A stretch of DNA of 64,000 nt from an uncultured Carboxylicivirga sp. (GCA_947503525.1 CANNEA010000002.1:1240001-1304000); one strand, 5' to 3'. Counted from the stretch's first letter, positions 1 through 10,390 are shown. Notes: generated by a model not told the origin, from the sequence alone. Made by a program: numbers and translations.

Positions 1-1
1 T

Positions 2-196
2 CCAGCCCGTAAGATGTCCATCAGCATGAAGAACTTGATTTTATTCGCTCGTAAACGTAGTGGAAAATCAATGGCAGAGAAGTTGTCTGCTGAAATTGTT
101 GCTGCATATAATTTAGAAGGCGCTGCCTTTAAAAAGAAAGAAGACATGCATAAGATGGCGGAAGCTAACCGTGCATTTGCTCACTTCAGATTTTAA
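2..196 (+). CDS. rpsG: Small ribosomal subunit protein uS7, C-terminal part (5' end outside window)
   Basis: The reading frame is open from the window edge and ends at a TAA at 194-196. The visible 64 residues match the conserved C-terminal half of uS7, including the stretch MSISMKNLI and the ending [12 protein letters not shown]. uS7 binds the 3' major domain of 16S rRNA and nucleates assembly of the 30S head. The N-terminal part is missing only because the window starts inside the gene; the first ATG in view is an internal methionine, not the start. It is followed 29 bases later by fusA, the classic str operon order. Confidence 0.96.
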   Translation, partial: PARKMSISMKNLILFARKRSGKSMAEKLSAEIVAAYNLEGAAFKKKEDMHKMAEANRAFAHFRF

Positions 197-225
197 TCAA
201 CTATAACTTTAAGGATTTTATTGTC

Positions 226-2337
226 ATGGGAAAGGCAGATCTTAAAAAGACCAGAAACATTGGGATTATGGCCCATATCGATGCTGGTAAAACAACGACT
301 ACAGAGCGTATCTTGTTTTATACCGGTATTACTCACAAAATTGGTGAGGTACACGATGGTGCCGCTACAATGGACTGGATGGAACAGGAGCAAGAGCGTG
401 GTATTACCATTACCTCTGCAGCTGTAACAACAAACTGGATTTATGAAGGTGTTGAGAATAAAATCAACATTATTGATACACCAGGACACGTTGACTTTAC
501 TGTTGAGGTAGAGCGTTCGTTACGTGTGTTAGATGGAGCGGTTGCTTTATTTTGTGCTGTAGGTGGTGTAGAGCCACAATCTGAAACTGTTTGGCGTCAA
601 GCTAATAAATACAATGTTCCACGTATCGGATTCGTTAATAAAATGGACCGTTCGGGAGCTAACTTTTTCGAAGTAGTTCGTCAGGTGCGCGAGATGTTGG
701 GTGCAAATCCAATTCCGTTGCAGATTCCTATCGGAGCTGAAGAAAACTTTGAAGGTGTTATCGATTTGATCGAGAACAAAGCGGTGGTTTGGTTCGACGA
801 TGAGCAAATGGGTTCTCGTTACGAACTACAGGAGATTCCTGAAAACTTGAAAGCAGAAGCAGAAGAGTGGAGAGGAAAATTAGTTGAAGCCGTTGCTGAG
901 CACGATGATGAATTGATGGAGCGTTATTTCGAAGATCCTGATTCAATTACACGTGATCAAATGATAGAAGTAATTCGTAAAGCAACAATTGCTCAAACAA
1001 TTACTCCTATGATGTGTGGTTCAGCCTTTAAAAACAAGGGTGTTCAACGTCTGTTAGATGCCGTTATTCAGTATTTACCTAGTCCTGCGGACATTGGTAA
1101 AATTGAGGGTTTGAATCCAAAAACTGAAGAAGAGGTTGCTTATGAAATGGATGAAGATGAGCCATTGTCAGCATTAGCATTTAAAATTGCTACCGACCCA
1201 TTTGTTGGTCGTTTGGCATTTATGCGTGTTTACTCTGGTAAAATCGATGCCGGTTCATATGTGTTAAATACACGTACTAATAAAAAAGAGCGTATTTCAC
1301 GTTTATATCAAATGAAATCTAACAAGCAGTTACCTCGCGAGGTAATTGGAGCTGGTGATATTTGTGCTGGTGTTGGTTTCAAAGATATCCGTACTGGTGA
1401 TACGCTTTGTAATGAAAAACACCCTATCATTCTTGAATCAATGGATTTCCCAGAGCCAGTAATTGGTGTTGCGGTTGAGCCATTGTCTCAAAAAGATATG
1501 GATAAGATGGGTGTTGCTCTTGGTAAATTATCTGAAGAGGATCCAACATTCCGCGTTCAAACTAATGATGAAACAGGACAAACTGTAATTAGTGGTATGG
1601 GTGAGCTTCACCTTGAAGTACTAATCGACCGTTTAAAGCGTGAATTCAAAGTTGAATGTAACCAGGGAATGCCTCAGGTAACTTACAAAGAAACCATTAC
1701 TCAGGAAGTAGAGCTTCGCGAAGTATTCAAGAAGCAGTCTGGTGGTCGTGGTAAATTTGCCGATATTCAATTCCGTATGGGACCTGCTGATGAAGGAAAA
1801 TCTGGTCTTCAGTTTGAAAGCATCATTAAAGGTGGTAACATACCGAAAGAATATATTCCTTCAATTGAAAAAGGATTTAAGGAAGCCATGTTAAATGGTG
1901 TACTTGCTGGTAATGAAGTTGAAAACTTGAAAGTAACAGTTTTTGATGGTTCTTTCCACGCAGTCGATTCTGATCAATTGTCATTTGAGATTTGTGCTCG
2001 TCAAGGTTTTAAAACGGGTTCTGCCCAAGCTAAACCTCAATTGTTAGAGCCTATCATGCGTGTTGAAGTTGTTACTCCTGAGGAGTACATGGGTGATATC
2101 ATCGGTGATTTCAACAAGCGTCGTGGACAAGTAGAAGGAATGGAATCTAAAGCTGGAGCACGTGTTGTAAAAGCTAAGGTGCCATTGGCAGAGATGTTCG
2201 GATATGTAACAGCATTACGTACTATCTCATCTGGTCGTGCTACTTCATCAATGGAATTCCTGGAGTACGCAGGCGTACCTAAGGCTATTGCCGTAGAAGT
2301 AGTAAAAGAAGCAAAAGGAAAAGTAGAATTATTATAA
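226..2337 (+). CDS. fusA: Elongation factor G
   Basis: The 703-residue product is a translational GTPase that drives ribosome translocation and, with ribosome recycling factor, subunit splitting. All GTP-binding motifs are visible: the P-loop AHIDAGKT at residues 16-23, the switch I segment [17 protein letters not shown], and NKMD. Domains II to V follow, with the domain IV/V segments typical of bacterial EF-G and a normal length. It sits between rpsG and rpsJ, so the str and S10 operons are joined here, as is common in Bacteroidota. Whether a second EF-G paralogue exists elsewhere cannot be judged from this window. Confidence 0.98.
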   Translation: MGKADLKKTRNIGIMAHIDAGKTTTTERILFYTGITHKIGEVHDGAATMDWMEQEQERGITITSAAVTTNWIYEGVENKINIIDTPGHVDFTVEVERSLRVLDGAVALFCAVGGVEPQSETVWRQANKYNVPRIGFVNKMDRSGANFFEVVRQVREMLGANPIPLQIPIGAEENFEGVIDLIENKAVVWFDDEQMGSRYELQEIPENLKAEAEEWRGKLVEAVAEHDDELMERYFEDPDSITRDQMIEVIRKATIAQTITPMMCGSAFKNKGVQRLLDAVIQYLPSPADIGKIEGLNPKTEEEVAYEMDEDEPLSALAFKIATDPFVGRLAFMRVYSGKIDAGSYVLNTRTNKKERISRLYQMKSNKQLPREVIGAGDICAGVGFKDIRTGDTLCNEKHPIILESMDFPEPVIGVAVEPLSQKDMDKMGVALGKLSEEDPTFRVQTNDETGQTVISGMGELHLEVLIDRLKREFKVECNQGMPQVTYKETITQEVELREVFKKQSGGRGKFADIQFRMGPADEGKSGLQFESIIKGGNIPKEYIPSIEKGFKEAMLNGVLAGNEVENLKVTVFDGSFHAVDSDQLSFEICARQGFKTGSAQAKPQLLEPIMRVEVVTPEEYMGDIIGDFNKRRGQVEGMESKAGARVVKAKVPLAEMFGYVTALRTISSGRATSSMEFLEYAGVPKAIAVEVVKEAKGKVELL

Positions 2338-2352
2338 GTTAGTGATTTCACT

Positions 2353-2658
2353 ATGAGTCAGAAAATTAGAATAAAACTTAAATCTTACGATCACAACTTG
2401 GTTGACAAGTCAGCTGAGAAGATCGTAAAGACAGTAAAGAGCACTGGTGCAGTGGTAAGCGGTCCTATTCCGCTTCCTACTCACAAGCGTATTTTTACTG
2501 TGTTACGCTCCACATTTGTGAATAAGAAATCACGTGAGCAATTTCAACTATCATCTTATAAGCGTTTAATTGATATCTATAGCTCAACAGCTAAAACTAT
2601 CGATGCTTTGATGAAGCTAGAATTGCCAAGTGGTGTAGAAGTAGAAATTAAAGTGTGA
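2353..2658 (+). CDS. rpsJ: Small ribosomal subunit protein uS10
   Basis: The 101-residue product has the conserved uS10 core ([11 protein letters not shown] near the start, [14 protein letters not shown] in the middle loop). uS10 is part of the 30S head; the same protein in enterobacteria also acts as NusE in antitermination, but nothing here tests that role. The gene starts 15 bases after fusA stops and opens the S10-type portion of the operon (rpsJ-rplC-rplD-rplW-rplB). Confidence 0.97.
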   Translation: MSQKIRIKLKSYDHNLVDKSAEKIVKTVKSTGAVVSGPIPLPTHKRIFTVLRSTFVNKKSREQFQLSSYKRLIDIYSSTAKTIDALMKLELPSGVEVEIKV

Positions 2659-2678
2659 TAATCTTAAATGTTTAAACA

Positions 2679-3296
2679 ATGCCAGGACTAATTGGAAAGA
2701 AAATCGGAATGACATCCGTTTTCAGTGCCGATGGAAAGAATGTTCCATGCACTGTTATCGAAGCAGGCCCTTGCACAGTAACACAGGTTAAAACTGTTGA
2801 TACTGATGGTTATGAGGCTGTACAGTTGGCGTTTGACGACAAAAAAGAAAAAAGCACCAATCAGCCGGAAGCTGGTCATTTTAAAAAGGCCGGTTCCACT
2901 CCAAAGCGTAAAGTGATCGAATTCCAGGAATTCGAGCAGGAATACAAATTGGGTGATACGGTAGGTGTAGATCTTTTTGAAGAGAACTCTTTTGTAGACG
3001 TTACCGGAATTTCAAAAGGTAAAGGTTTCCAAGGGGTAGTTAAACGATACAACTTTAGAGGTGTGGGTGATGCAACCCATGGTCAGCACAATCGCTTACG
3101 CGCTCCTGGATCTATTGGTGCAGCATCCTACCCGGCAAGGGTATTTAAAGGTATGCGCATGGCAGGTCGTACAGGTGGCGATAGGGTGATGGTTGAAAAC
3201 CTTAAAGTAATTAAAGTAATTCCTGAGAACAACCTTATTTTGGTTAAAGGTTCAGTTCCAGGAGCAAAAGGCTCTTATCTAATAATTCAAAAGTAA
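2679..3296 (+). CDS. rplC: Large ribosomal subunit protein uL3
   Basis: The 205-residue product begins [12 protein letters not shown], the uL3 signature, and contains the segment [15 protein letters not shown] and a central [11 protein letters not shown]. uL3 is an early assembly protein whose loop reaches towards the peptidyl transferase centre. Its stop codon shares one base with the start codon of rplD (TAATG at 3294-3298), so the two are translationally coupled. Confidence 0.97.
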   Translation: MPGLIGKKIGMTSVFSADGKNVPCTVIEAGPCTVTQVKTVDTDGYEAVQLAFDDKKEKSTNQPEAGHFKKAGSTPKRKVIEFQEFEQEYKLGDTVGVDLFEENSFVDVTGISKGKGFQGVVKRYNFRGVGDATHGQHNRLRAPGSIGAASYPARVFKGMRMAGRTGGDRVMVENLKVIKVIPENNLILVKGSVPGAKGSYLIIQK

Positions 3297-3925
3297 TGGA
3301 ACTGAACGTAGTAACAATTGAAGGAAAAGATACGGGACGTAAGGTAGCCTTACCAGAATCCGTATTCGGAATTGAGCCCAGCGATCACGCCATTTACCTA
3401 GACGTAAAACAATTCTTGGCAAATAATCGTCAAGGGACTCATAAGTCGAAAGAACGTGCTGAAATAACAGGTAGTACCCGTAAGATCAAGAAGCAAAAAG
3501 GTACAGGTACTGCTCGTGCAGGTAGCATTAAGTCTCCTATCTTCGTTGGTGGAGGTCGTGTATTCGGTCCTCGTCCACGTAACTATAGCTTTAAGTTAAA
3601 TAAAAAACTAAAGCAGTTGGCCCGTAAGTCTGCATTGGCTTATAAAGCTCAACAACAATCGATCACTGTATTGGAAGATTTCAATTTTGAAGCTCCAAAA
3701 ACTAAAGACTTTGCTGCCTTAGTTAGCAATTTAAGTCTTAATGGACAGCGTTCGTTAGTTGTTTTGAAAGAAGCTAATGACAATATCTACCGCTCTGCTC
3801 GCAATATTCAGCGTGCTGAAGTAGCTGTGTTAGCTGATCTTAATACCTATGATATCATGAAAGCTAAAAACTTGGTATTGGTAGAGAGTTCAGTAGAAGA
3901 ATTCGGTAAACTGTTTAATGCATAA
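3296..3925 (+). CDS. rplD: Large ribosomal subunit protein uL4
   Basis: The 209-residue product has the conserved uL4 internal loop ([17 protein letters not shown]) and [11 protein letters not shown], which line the nascent peptide exit tunnel. The C-terminal half has the globular fold segment ending [11 protein letters not shown]. It overlaps rplC by one base and precedes rplW by 11 bases. In Escherichia coli uL4 represses the S10 operon; no such leader can be shown here because this operon continues upstream into fusA. Confidence 0.97.
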   Translation: MELNVVTIEGKDTGRKVALPESVFGIEPSDHAIYLDVKQFLANNRQGTHKSKERAEITGSTRKIKKQKGTGTARAGSIKSPIFVGGGRVFGPRPRNYSFKLNKKLKQLARKSALAYKAQQQSITVLEDFNFEAPKTKDFAALVSNLSLNGQRSLVVLKEANDNIYRSARNIQRAEVAVLADLNTYDIMKAKNLVLVESSVEEFGKLFNA

Positions 3926-3936
3926 GGAGACTAATC

Positions 3937-4227
3937 ATGAAAGTTATTATTAAACCGATTGTAACCGAAAAGATGACAGAAGTAAGCGAAAAGTTGAACC
4001 GCTACGGATTTGTTGTTGATAAAGGAGCAAACAAGCTTCAGATCAAAGACGCCGTTGAGGAATTATACAACGTTTCGGTAACAGCTGTTAATACTATGGT
4101 ATATGCCGGTAAAGAAAAATCGCGCTATACTAAAAGTGGAGTTATTGTTGGTAGAACAAATTCCTTCAAAAAAGCCATTGTAACATTGGCCGAAGGAGAT
4201 CAGATTGATTTTTATAGCAATATCTAA
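3937..4227 (+). CDS. rplW: Large ribosomal subunit protein uL23
   Basis: The 96-residue product matches uL23 ([10 protein letters not shown] at the start, [17 protein letters not shown] in the middle). uL23 lies at the exit of the nascent peptide tunnel and is the docking site for trigger factor and SRP. The gene is preceded by AAGGAG close to the ATG (around 3925-3929), one of the few plausible Shine-Dalgarno sequences in this operon. rplB follows after 5 bases. Confidence 0.96.
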   Translation: MKVIIKPIVTEKMTEVSEKLNRYGFVVDKGANKLQIKDAVEELYNVSVTAVNTMVYAGKEKSRYTKSGVIVGRTNSFKKAIVTLAEGDQIDFYSNI

Positions 4228-4232
4228 TAAAA

Positions 4233-5057
4233 ATGGCAGTAAGAAAACTAAAGCCCACAACACCGGGGCAGAGACACAAAATTATTGGTGCGTTTGATTC
4301 GATTACCTCAAGCACACCAGAAAAGTCCTTGTTGAGGCCGTTAAAAAAGTCTGGTGGTAGAAATAACACCGGAAAAATGACCATTAGAAATATTGGTGGC
4401 GGTCACAAGAGGAGGTACAGGGTAATCGATTTTAAACGTTGTAAAGACGGTGTTAATGCAACAGTTGAGTCAATTCAGTACGATCCAAATAGAAGTGCTC
4501 GTATTGCATTGCTAGCTTATGCTGATGGAGAAAAAAGGTACATTCTTGCACCTAATGGGTTGCAGGTAGGTCAGGCTATTGCGTCAGGATCAGGGGTTGC
4601 TCCTGAAATCGGAAATAGTTTGCCTTTAAGCGAGATTCCACTTGGCTCCATTATACACAACATCGAGTTGCGTCCGGGTCAAGGAGGTATTATGGCACGT
4701 AGTGCTGGTACTTTCGCACAGCTAGCTGCTCGTGAAGGAAAATATGCCGTTGTAAAATTACCTTCGGGAGAAACAAGAATGGTACTGGTTACATGTCGCG
4801 CTACTGTTGGTGCTGTTGGTAACTCTGATCATGCATTAGAGCGTTCAGGTAAAGCTGGTCGCAGTCGCTGGTTAGGTCGCCGTCCGCGCGTTCGTGGTGT
4901 AGCTATGAACCCAGTTGATCACCCAATGGGTGGTGGTGAAGGTCGTTCGTCTGGTGGACATCCAAGATCTCGTACAGGGGTATTGGCTAAAGGTTTCAAA
5001 ACCCGCCATAAGAAGAAGGCTTCTAATCAATACATTCTTGAAAGAAGGAAAAAATAA
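4233..5057 (+). CDS. rplB: Large ribosomal subunit protein uL2
   Basis: The 274-residue product is full-length uL2, with GGGHKRRYR in the N-terminal RNA-binding part and the C-terminal [21 protein letters not shown] segment that contains the conserved histidine near the peptidyl transferase centre. uL2 is needed for subunit joining and peptide transfer. It lies in standard order between rplW and rpsS. Confidence 0.98.
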   Translation: MAVRKLKPTTPGQRHKIIGAFDSITSSTPEKSLLRPLKKSGGRNNTGKMTIRNIGGGHKRRYRVIDFKRCKDGVNATVESIQYDPNRSARIALLAYADGEKRYILAPNGLQVGQAIASGSGVAPEIGNSLPLSEIPLGSIIHNIELRPGQGGIMARSAGTFAQLAAREGKYAVVKLPSGETRMVLVTCRATVGAVGNSDHALERSGKAGRSRWLGRRPRVRGVAMNPVDHPMGGGEGRSSGGHPRSRTGVLAKGFKTRHKKKASNQYILERRKK

Positions 5058-5077
5058 CCGGTTAATTTAAACGAATT

Positions 5078-5347
5078 ATGAGCAGATCATTAAAAAAAGG
5101 CCCATTTATCGACTTTAAACTGGAAAAGAAGGTTCTTACACAGAACGAGTCAGGTAAGAAATCAGTAATTAAAACTTGGGCCCGTGCTTCTATGATTTCT
5201 CCGGAATTTGTAGGACACACTATTGCCGTTCACAACGGTAATAAGTTTATCCCGGTTTATGTTACTGAGAATATGGTAGGTCACAAATTAGGCGAATTCG
5301 CCCCAACCCGTACATATCGCGGTCATGGTGGTAACAAGAAAAGGTAA
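5078..5347 (+). CDS. rpsS: Small ribosomal subunit protein uS19
   Basis: The 89-residue product begins [11 protein letters not shown] and contains [23 protein letters not shown], both uS19 signatures. uS19 forms part of the 30S head with uS13 and contacts the A-site finger region. A 37-base gap separates it from rplV, without a visible hairpin. Confidence 0.97.
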   Translation: MSRSLKKGPFIDFKLEKKVLTQNESGKKSVIKTWARASMISPEFVGHTIAVHNGNKFIPVYVTENMVGHKLGEFAPTRTYRGHGGNKKR

Positions 5348-5384
5348 TTGGCCTGCCAATATTAAATTCTTTAAACAGTAAAAA

Positions 5385-5804
5385 ATGGGTGCAAGAAAAA
5401 GAATAAGAGCTGAAAAAAATAAGGAAGCGAGGAAGACAGATTACTTCGCAAAGCTTCGTAATGTGCCGACTTCACCAAGGAAAATGCGTCTTGTTGCCGA
5501 CATGATCCGAGGTAAAGAGGTAAACCTTGCTCTAGACATGCTGAAGTTTTCATCAAAGGAAGCCTCTGCTAGAGTTGAGAAACTGTTACTTTCTGCTATC
5601 GCTAATTGGAAAGAAAAGAACGAAGGTGTTCGCATCGAGGACGCCAACTTATATGTAAGTGAGATTGCTGTCGACTCAGGTCGTATTTTGAAACGTTTAC
5701 GTCCGGCCCCACAAGGTCGTGCACACCGTATCAGAAAGCGTTCGAACCATGTAACGTTGCGCGTTGCAAGCAAAGTAGTATCTAATGAAAATCAAGAAAA
5801 CTAA
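5385..5804 (+). CDS. rplV: Large ribosomal subunit protein uL22
   Basis: The 139-residue product has the uL22 core: [20 protein letters not shown] near the start and the beta-hairpin [19 protein letters not shown] that narrows the nascent peptide tunnel. There is a short basic N-terminal extension ([13 protein letters not shown]), commonly seen in this phylum. The hairpin loop is where macrolide-resistance mutations arise in other bacteria; nothing unusual is visible there. Confidence 0.97.
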   Translation: MGARKRIRAEKNKEARKTDYFAKLRNVPTSPRKMRLVADMIRGKEVNLALDMLKFSSKEASARVEKLLLSAIANWKEKNEGVRIEDANLYVSEIAVDSGRILKRLRPAPQGRAHRIRKRSNHVTLRVASKVVSNENQEN

Positions 5805-5809
5805 GCTAG

Positions 5810-6529
5810 ATGGGACAAAAAGTTAATCCAATTAGTAACAGGTTAGGTATCATCAAAGGGTGGGACTCTAACTGGTATGGAGGAAAAAACTACGGCGATA
5901 AGCTGTTGGAAGACTCCAAGATTAGGAAGTACCTCAATGCACGTTTAGCTAAAGCAAGTATCTCTCGTATCATTATTGAAAGGACTTTGAAATTGGTAAC
6001 TATTACCGTTTTCACTGCACGTCCTGGTATCATTATTGGTAAGGGAGGTCAAGAAGTTGACAAGCTTAAAGAGGAGCTTAAGAAAATTACTGACAAAGAG
6101 GTTCAAATTAACATCTTTGAGGTAAAAAGACCAGAATTGGATGCGATTATCGTAGCCAATAACATCGCTCGTCAGGTGGAAGGACGTATTGCTTATCGTC
6201 GTGCCATTAAAATGTCCATAGCTTCAACCATGCGTATGGGAGCTGAAGGAATAAAAGTACAAATCTCAGGACGTTTGAACGGAGCCGAAATGGCCCGTAG
6301 TGAAATGTACAAAGAAGGCCGTACGCCTTTGCATACATTACGCTCTGATATAGACTATGCTCAGGCTGAAGCCTTGACTAAAATGGGTCTTATCGGTATC
6401 AAAGTTTGGATCTGTAAAGGAGAAATTTATGGTAAGCCAGATTTATCTCCATCCTTCAACACCAAAGAAAAAGGTGGTGGCAACCGTGGAGGCGGAAGAG
6501 GTCCGAGAAGAAGAAATAATAAGAAGTAA
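5810..6529 (+). CDS. rpsC: Small ribosomal subunit protein uS3
   Basis: The 239-residue product contains a type II KH domain with the loop [14 protein letters not shown] (GKGG motif) and the C-terminal uS3 domain with [18 protein letters not shown]. It sits at the mRNA entry tunnel of the 30S subunit and contributes helicase activity. The C-terminus is a Gly/Arg-rich basic tail. It starts 5 bases after rplV. Confidence 0.97.
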   Translation: MGQKVNPISNRLGIIKGWDSNWYGGKNYGDKLLEDSKIRKYLNARLAKASISRIIIERTLKLVTITVFTARPGIIIGKGGQEVDKLKEELKKITDKEVQINIFEVKRPELDAIIVANNIARQVEGRIAYRRAIKMSIASTMRMGAEGIKVQISGRLNGAEMARSEMYKEGRTPLHTLRSDIDYAQAEALTKMGLIGIKVWICKGEIYGKPDLSPSFNTKEKGGGNRGGGRGPRRRNNKK

Positions 6530-6559
6530 TCATCCTTTCACTTTAATTGACAAGTAACG

Positions 6560-6991
6560 ATGTTACAACCAAAAAAAGTAAAATTCAGAAGAAGGCAGAA
6601 AGGCCGTATGAAAGGGAATGCCCAACGTGGGCAGGAACTTGCTTTCGGATCTTTCGGAATTAAGTCCTTACAAAGTAAATGGATTACAGGTCGTCAGATT
6701 GAAGCAGCAAGGGTAGCGGTAACACGCTATATGCAGCGTCAAGGACAGATCTGGATCAGAATATTCCCCGACAAACCAATTACTAAGAAGCCAGCCGAAG
6801 TAAGGATGGGTAAAGGTAAGGGTAGTCCAGAGGGATTTGTGGCCCCTGTTACTCCAGGACGTATTATTTTAGAATGCGAGGGAGTACCATATGAAGTAGC
6901 TAAAGAGGCATTGCGCTTAGCGGCACAAAAATTGCCAGTAACTACTAAATTTGTTGTTAGAAGGGATTTTGTTGAATCTACAAATGCTTAA
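6560..6991 (+). CDS. rplP: Large ribosomal subunit protein uL16
   Basis: The 143-residue product begins [16 protein letters not shown] and contains [16 protein letters not shown], the conserved loop that reaches the A-site tRNA and peptidyl transferase centre and in some bacteria carries a hydroxylated arginine. Length and order (rpsC-rplP-rpmC) are standard. Confidence 0.97.
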   Translation: MLQPKKVKFRRRQKGRMKGNAQRGQELAFGSFGIKSLQSKWITGRQIEAARVAVTRYMQRQGQIWIRIFPDKPITKKPAEVRMGKGKGSPEGFVAPVTPGRIILECEGVPYEVAKEALRLAAQKLPVTTKFVVRRDFVESTNA

Positions 6992-6995
6992 TGAA

Positions 6996-7193
6996 ATGAA
7001 AGTAGAAGAAATCAAAGAATTAAGTGTTAGTGAGATTAAGGAACGAATTGAAACTGAAGCTGCGGCTTTACAACAATTAGAGCTTAATCATACTACTTCT
7101 CCATTGGATAATCCAATGAAGATTAGACATTCCCGTAGAAATATTGCGCGCTTGAAGACCGTTTTAAGTCAAAAGCAACTAACTGAAAAATAA
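6996..7193 (+). CDS. rpmC: Large ribosomal subunit protein uL29
   Basis: The frame is open from 6951, but that would overlap rplP by 41 bases. The ATG at 6996 gives a 65-residue protein beginning MKVEEIKELS, the normal uL29 start, four bases after the rplP stop. uL29 is a two-helix protein at the tunnel exit next to uL23. The segment NPMKIRHSRRNIARLKTVL is the conserved C-terminal helix. Confidence 0.95.
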   Translation: MKVEEIKELSVSEIKERIETEAAALQQLELNHTTSPLDNPMKIRHSRRNIARLKTVLSQKQLTEK

Positions 7194-7199
7194 TTAGAG

Positions 7200-7457
7200 A
7201 TGGAAAGCAGAAATCTTAGAAAAGAGCGTATTGGCTTAGTAGCCTCTAATGCTATGGATAAGTCCATCGTTGTGTCTGTGGAAATTCGCGAGAAGCACCC
7301 CATCTATGGTAAGTTTGTGAAAAAGACGAAAAAGTTTCACGCGCACGATGAAGACAACACTTGTAACAACGGGGATACCGTTCGCATTATGGAAACGCGT
7401 CCCTTGAGTAAGACAAAACGTTGGAGATTAGTTGAAATTCTAGAAAGAGCTAAGTAA
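7200..7457 (+). CDS. rpsQ: Small ribosomal subunit protein uS17
   Basis: The 85-residue OB-fold protein has the uS17 signatures [19 protein letters not shown] and [23 protein letters not shown]. It binds the 5' domain of 16S rRNA and is a primary assembly protein. The gene is packed between rpmC and rplN with 6- and 2-base gaps. Confidence 0.97.
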   Translation: MESRNLRKERIGLVASNAMDKSIVVSVEIREKHPIYGKFVKKTKKFHAHDEDNTCNNGDTVRIMETRPLSKTKRWRLVEILERAK

Positions 7458-7459
7458 TC

Positions 7460-7825
7460 ATGATACAACAAGAATCTAGACTTTTAGTTGCCGATAACAG
7501 TGGAGCCAAACAAGTATTATGTATTCGTGTTCTAGGTGGAACAGGAAGACGTTATGCCGGAGTAGGTGACCGTATCGTAGTAACTGTAAAAAGCGCCATG
7601 CCAGGTGGAGAACTTAAAAAAGGTTCCGTTACCAAGGCCGTTGTAGTGCGCACAAAAAAAGAAGTTAGACGTCAGGATGGCTCCTATATCCGCTTTGATG
7701 AAAACGCTTGCGTTTTACTGAATGCGACCGGAGAAATGAGAGGAACACGTATTTTCGGCCCTGTAGCTCGTGAGCTTAGGGAAGGTTATATGAAGATTGT
7801 ATCCTTGGCGCCTGAAGTACTTTAA
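7460..7825 (+). CDS. rplN: Large ribosomal subunit protein uL14
   Basis: The 121-residue product begins [17 protein letters not shown], the uL14 signature, and ends with the conserved region [18 protein letters not shown]. uL14 is at the subunit interface and forms bridges B5 and B8; it is also the binding surface for the silencing factor RsfS. Length is typical. Confidence 0.98.
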   Translation: MIQQESRLLVADNSGAKQVLCIRVLGGTGRRYAGVGDRIVVTVKSAMPGGELKKGSVTKAVVVRTKKEVRRQDGSYIRFDENACVLLNATGEMRGTRIFGPVARELREGYMKIVSLAPEVL

Positions 7826-7845
7826 TCATCAAAGAGATTAGAACA

Positions 7846-8166
7846 ATGGGTAAATTGCATATTAAAAAAGGCGACATCGTAATTGTTAATACGGGTGTCA
7901 GCAAAGGTCAGGAAGGGAAAGTCCTTGAGGTTTTTCCAGATAAAAACAGGGCCATTGTTGAAGGTATTAACATGGTGAGCAAACATACAAAGCCTAATGC
8001 TGAGAGTCCGCAAGGTGGTATAGTTAAGAAAGAGGCTCCAATCCATATTTCAAATTTGAATGTGAAAGATCCTTCAACCGGAAAACCAGCACGTGTTGGT
8101 CGCAAGTTGAATGATGACGGGAAACTGGTTCGCTATTCTAAAAAATCTGGGGAGGAAATCAAGTAA
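7846..8166 (+). CDS. rplX: Large ribosomal subunit protein uL24
   Basis: The 106-residue product has an N-terminal KOW motif ([22 protein letters not shown]) and the following uL24 segment [13 protein letters not shown]. It is one of the two initiator proteins of 50S assembly. Its stop shares a base with the rplE start (TAATG at 8164-8168). Confidence 0.97.
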   Translation: MGKLHIKKGDIVIVNTGVSKGQEGKVLEVFPDKNRAIVEGINMVSKHTKPNAESPQGGIVKKEAPIHISNLNVKDPSTGKPARVGRKLNDDGKLVRYSKKSGEEIK

Positions 8167-8723
8167 TGAGTTATACATCTAGTTTAAGCAAACAGTATTC
8201 GGAGCAGATTGTACCGAATTTGATGAAAGAATTCGGTTTCACATCAATCATGCAGGTTCCAAAATTGGAAAAAATCGTAATTAACCAAGGTATTGGTTCT
8301 GCTACTGCAGACAAGAAAATGGTTGAGAATTCGATTAAGGAGATATCTACGATAACAGGTCAGAAAGCTGTACCGTGTCTTTCAAAGAAAGATGTATCGA
8401 ACTTTAAGCTTCGTAAGAAAATGCCTATTGGTGTGAGAGTTACGTTGCGTCGTGAGAACATGTACGAATTTTTGGAGCGTTTGATTCGCGTGGCTTTGCC
8501 TCGTATTCGCGACTTCAAAGGTATCAACAGTAAACTCGACGGACGTGGTAATTATACCTTAGGAATTGAGGAGCAAATTATTTTTCCTGAAATAAATATC
8601 GACAATGTGTCGAAAATAATGGGTATGAATATTACCTTTGTCACCTCGGGAAAAACCGATGAAGAAGCTTTTGCTCTTTTAAAGGAGTTTGGCTTACCAT
8701 TTAAAAACGTAAAAAAGAACTAG
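8166..8723 (+). CDS. rplE: Large ribosomal subunit protein uL5
   Basis: The 185-residue product has the uL5 hallmarks: KIVINQGIG near residue 37, [18 protein letters not shown] in the centre, and EQIIFPEI near the end. It binds 5S rRNA and contacts uS13 in bridge B1b. Coupled to rplX by a one-base overlap; rpsN follows after four bases. Confidence 0.97.
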   Translation: MSYTSSLSKQYSEQIVPNLMKEFGFTSIMQVPKLEKIVINQGIGSATADKKMVENSIKEISTITGQKAVPCLSKKDVSNFKLRKKMPIGVRVTLRRENMYEFLERLIRVALPRIRDFKGINSKLDGRGNYTLGIEEQIIFPEINIDNVSKIMGMNITFVTSGKTDEEAFALLKEFGLPFKNVKKN

Positions 8724-8727
8724 TTAT

Positions 8728-8997
8728 ATGGCAAAAGAATCAATGAAAGCCCGTGAAGTAAAAAGGGCTAAACTGGTTGCCAAATATGCTGAAAAGCGTG
8801 CTAGGTTGAAAGAAGAAGGTGATTATGTAGCTTTGCAAAAGTTACCTAAGAATGCTTCTCCTGTTCGTATGCATAACCGTTGTAAAATAACGGGTCGTCC
8901 AAAAGGATACATGCGACAGTTTGGTCTTTCAAGGATTCAATTCCGCGAAATGGCTTCAGCTGGTTTAATACCTGGTATAAAAAAAGCAAGTTGGTAA
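8728..8997 (+). CDS. rpsN: Small ribosomal subunit protein uS14, zinc-independent form
   Basis: The 89-residue product is the long uS14 form without a zinc ribbon: only one cysteine is present (in [13 protein letters not shown]) where zinc-binding forms have two CxxC pairs. The C-terminal half [23 protein letters not shown] is the universal uS14 signature. It is part of the 30S head near uS3 and uS10. A 53-base gap with a small hairpin separates it from rpsH. Confidence 0.97.
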   Translation: MAKESMKAREVKRAKLVAKYAEKRARLKEEGDYVALQKLPKNASPVRMHNRCKITGRPKGYMRQFGLSRIQFREMASAGLIPGIKKASW

Positions 8998-9011
8998 GAG
9001 TGTTAAATATT

Positions 9012-9031
9012 GTCCCGGTTTAGGCCGGGAT
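9012..9031 (+). other. Hairpin between rpsN and rpsH
   Basis: TCCCGG at 9013-9018 pairs perfectly with CCGGGA at 9025-9030 around a six-base loop, extended by a G-T pair. No T-tract follows, so this is not an intrinsic terminator. It could be an RNA processing or regulatory site inside the operon; its function is unknown. Confidence 0.5.
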
Positions 9032-9050
9032 CAATTTAATCTTTATATAA

Positions 9051-9446
9051 ATGACAGATCCAATAGCAGATTTCCTGACAAGAATCAGGAATGCCATTAT
9101 GGCTGGTCACAGGGTTGTTGAGGTTCCGGCCTCCAATCTAAAAAGAGAGATGACCAAAATTCTATTTGAAAAGGGTTACATCTTGAATTACAAATTCATG
9201 GATGATGACAAGCAAGGTGTCGTGAAGATCGCGTTGAAATACGATCCTCAAACCAAGACTCCGGCAATCAAATCACTTAAGAGGGTTAGTACACCTGGTT
9301 TACGTTCGTATACCGGTTACCGTGGTATTCCACGCGTTCTTAATGGATTGGGTATTGCTATATTGTCAACTTCTCGAGGAGTAATGACAGATAAAGAGGC
9401 CCGAGTTCAAAAAATCGGTGGTGAAGTATTGTGTTACGTTTATTAA
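9051..9446 (+). CDS. rpsH: Small ribosomal subunit protein uS8
   Basis: The 131-residue product begins MTDPIADFLTRIRNA and ends with STSRGVMTDKEARVQKIGGEVLCYVY, the two ends of the uS8 fold. It binds the central domain of 16S rRNA early in assembly and is the spc operon repressor in Escherichia coli. The hairpin just upstream is a conceivable regulatory site, but it has no resemblance that I can verify to the known uS8 target. Confidence 0.97.
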   Translation: MTDPIADFLTRIRNAIMAGHRVVEVPASNLKREMTKILFEKGYILNYKFMDDDKQGVVKIALKYDPQTKTPAIKSLKRVSTPGLRSYTGYRGIPRVLNGLGIAILSTSRGVMTDKEARVQKIGGEVLCYVY

Positions 9447-9458
9447 AAAGGAGGAATT
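9446..9458 (+). promoter_or_regulatory. Strong Shine-Dalgarno sequence before rplF
   Basis: AAAAGGAGG directly after the rpsH stop ends four bases before the rplF ATG (9459). A near-consensus AGGAGG is uncommon in this phylum, where most genes in this window start behind A/T-rich leaders without one. Confidence 0.6.
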
Positions 9459-10010
9459 ATGTCAAGAATTGGAAAAGCGCCAATAAGCATACCTTCAGGA
9501 GTGAACGTAACTGTTAAAGACAATACAGTAACTGTGAAAGGCCCTAAAGGGGAATTAACACAGGAGATTCACGCTGAAATGGAAGTAAAAGTTGAAGACG
9601 GTACTTTAGAAGTAGTTCGTCCCAACGAAGAGAAAGAAACACGTTCGATGCATGGTTTATACCGTTCGTTGATTAGCAACATGGTTGTTGGTGTTTCAGA
9701 AGGATACAAAAAGCAACTAGAATTAGTAGGTGTAGGTTACCGTGCTACCAACCAAGGTCAATTGTTGGAGTTAGCATTAGGTTTTTCTCACCCTATTCAA
9801 TTATTGTTGCCTGCTGAGATTAAAGTGGAAGCGGTTACTGATAGAAAGAGCAATCCAATTATTACGCTCGAATCTGCAGATAAGCAATTACTTGGTCAAG
9901 TATGTGCTAAGATTAGGTCTTTACGTAAGCCAGAGCCTTATAAAGGTAAAGGTGTACGTTTCAAAGGTGAAGAAATTCGTCGTAAGGCTGGTAAATCTGC
10001 AAAAGTTTAA
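9459..10010 (+). CDS. rplF: Large ribosomal subunit protein uL6
   Basis: The 183-residue product begins [15 protein letters not shown] and has the two repeated uL6 domains, with the C-terminal signature [22 protein letters not shown]. uL6 lies near the L7/L12 stalk base and the sarcin-ricin loop. It is one of the few genes here with an evident AGGAGG ribosome binding site. Confidence 0.97.
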   Translation: MSRIGKAPISIPSGVNVTVKDNTVTVKGPKGELTQEIHAEMEVKVEDGTLEVVRPNEEKETRSMHGLYRSLISNMVVGVSEGYKKQLELVGVGYRATNQGQLLELALGFSHPIQLLLPAEIKVEAVTDRKSNPIITLESADKQLLGQVCAKIRSLRKPEPYKGKGVRFKGEEIRRKAGKSAKV

Positions 10011-10029
10011 CGTAATAAATTTAGGAATT

Positions 10030-10386
10030 ATGGCTTTTTCGAAAATAGAGAGAAGACGAAAAATCAAAAGGCGTGTTCGTAAAAGTATTAGCGGAACCGC
10101 GGCTTGTCCACGAATGACAGTATTCAGAAGCAATAAGCAAATTTCAGTACAATTGATCGACGATATAGCTGGTAAAACACTAGCTGCTTCTTCATCACTT
10201 GTAAAAGAAATTGCTGAGCAAAAGAGTAATAAAGCAGAAACTGCAGCATTAGTAGGTAAGAAAATTGCCGAAGTAGCACAGCAGGCTGGTATTACAACTG
10301 TTGTATTCGATAGGAACGGATACTTATATCATGGTAGAGTTAAACAATTAGCTGATGCGGCTCGCGAAGCCGGGCTTAAATTCTAA
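10030..10386 (+). CDS. rplR: Large ribosomal subunit protein uL18
   Basis: The frame is open from 9892, but the upstream part overlaps rplF and is not uL18-like; the ATG at 10030 gives a 118-residue protein starting [20 protein letters not shown]. uL18 binds 5S rRNA together with uL5. The C-terminal [26 protein letters not shown] is the conserved signature. Confidence 0.96.
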   Translation: MAFSKIERRRKIKRRVRKSISGTAACPRMTVFRSNKQISVQLIDDIAGKTLAASSSLVKEIAEQKSNKAETAALVGKKIAEVAQQAGITTVVFDRNGYLYHGRVKQLADAAREAGLKF

Positions 10387-10390
10387 CACT

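Noticed and set aside
193-946. Leftward open frames opposite fusA (for example 193-489, 547-807, 758-946)
   Set aside because: They lie wholly or almost wholly opposite fusA or the short rpsG-fusA gap, have odd composition and no family features. The same applies to the other opposite-strand frames across the ribosomal genes and the sulfatase genes.
6951-6995. Longer rpmC start at 6951
   Set aside because: It would overlap rplP by 41 bases and add residues not found in uL29; the ATG at 6996 gives the normal protein.
9892-10029. Longer rplR frame starting inside rplF
   Set aside because: The extra 46 residues come from a shifted reading of rplF and do not resemble uL18.
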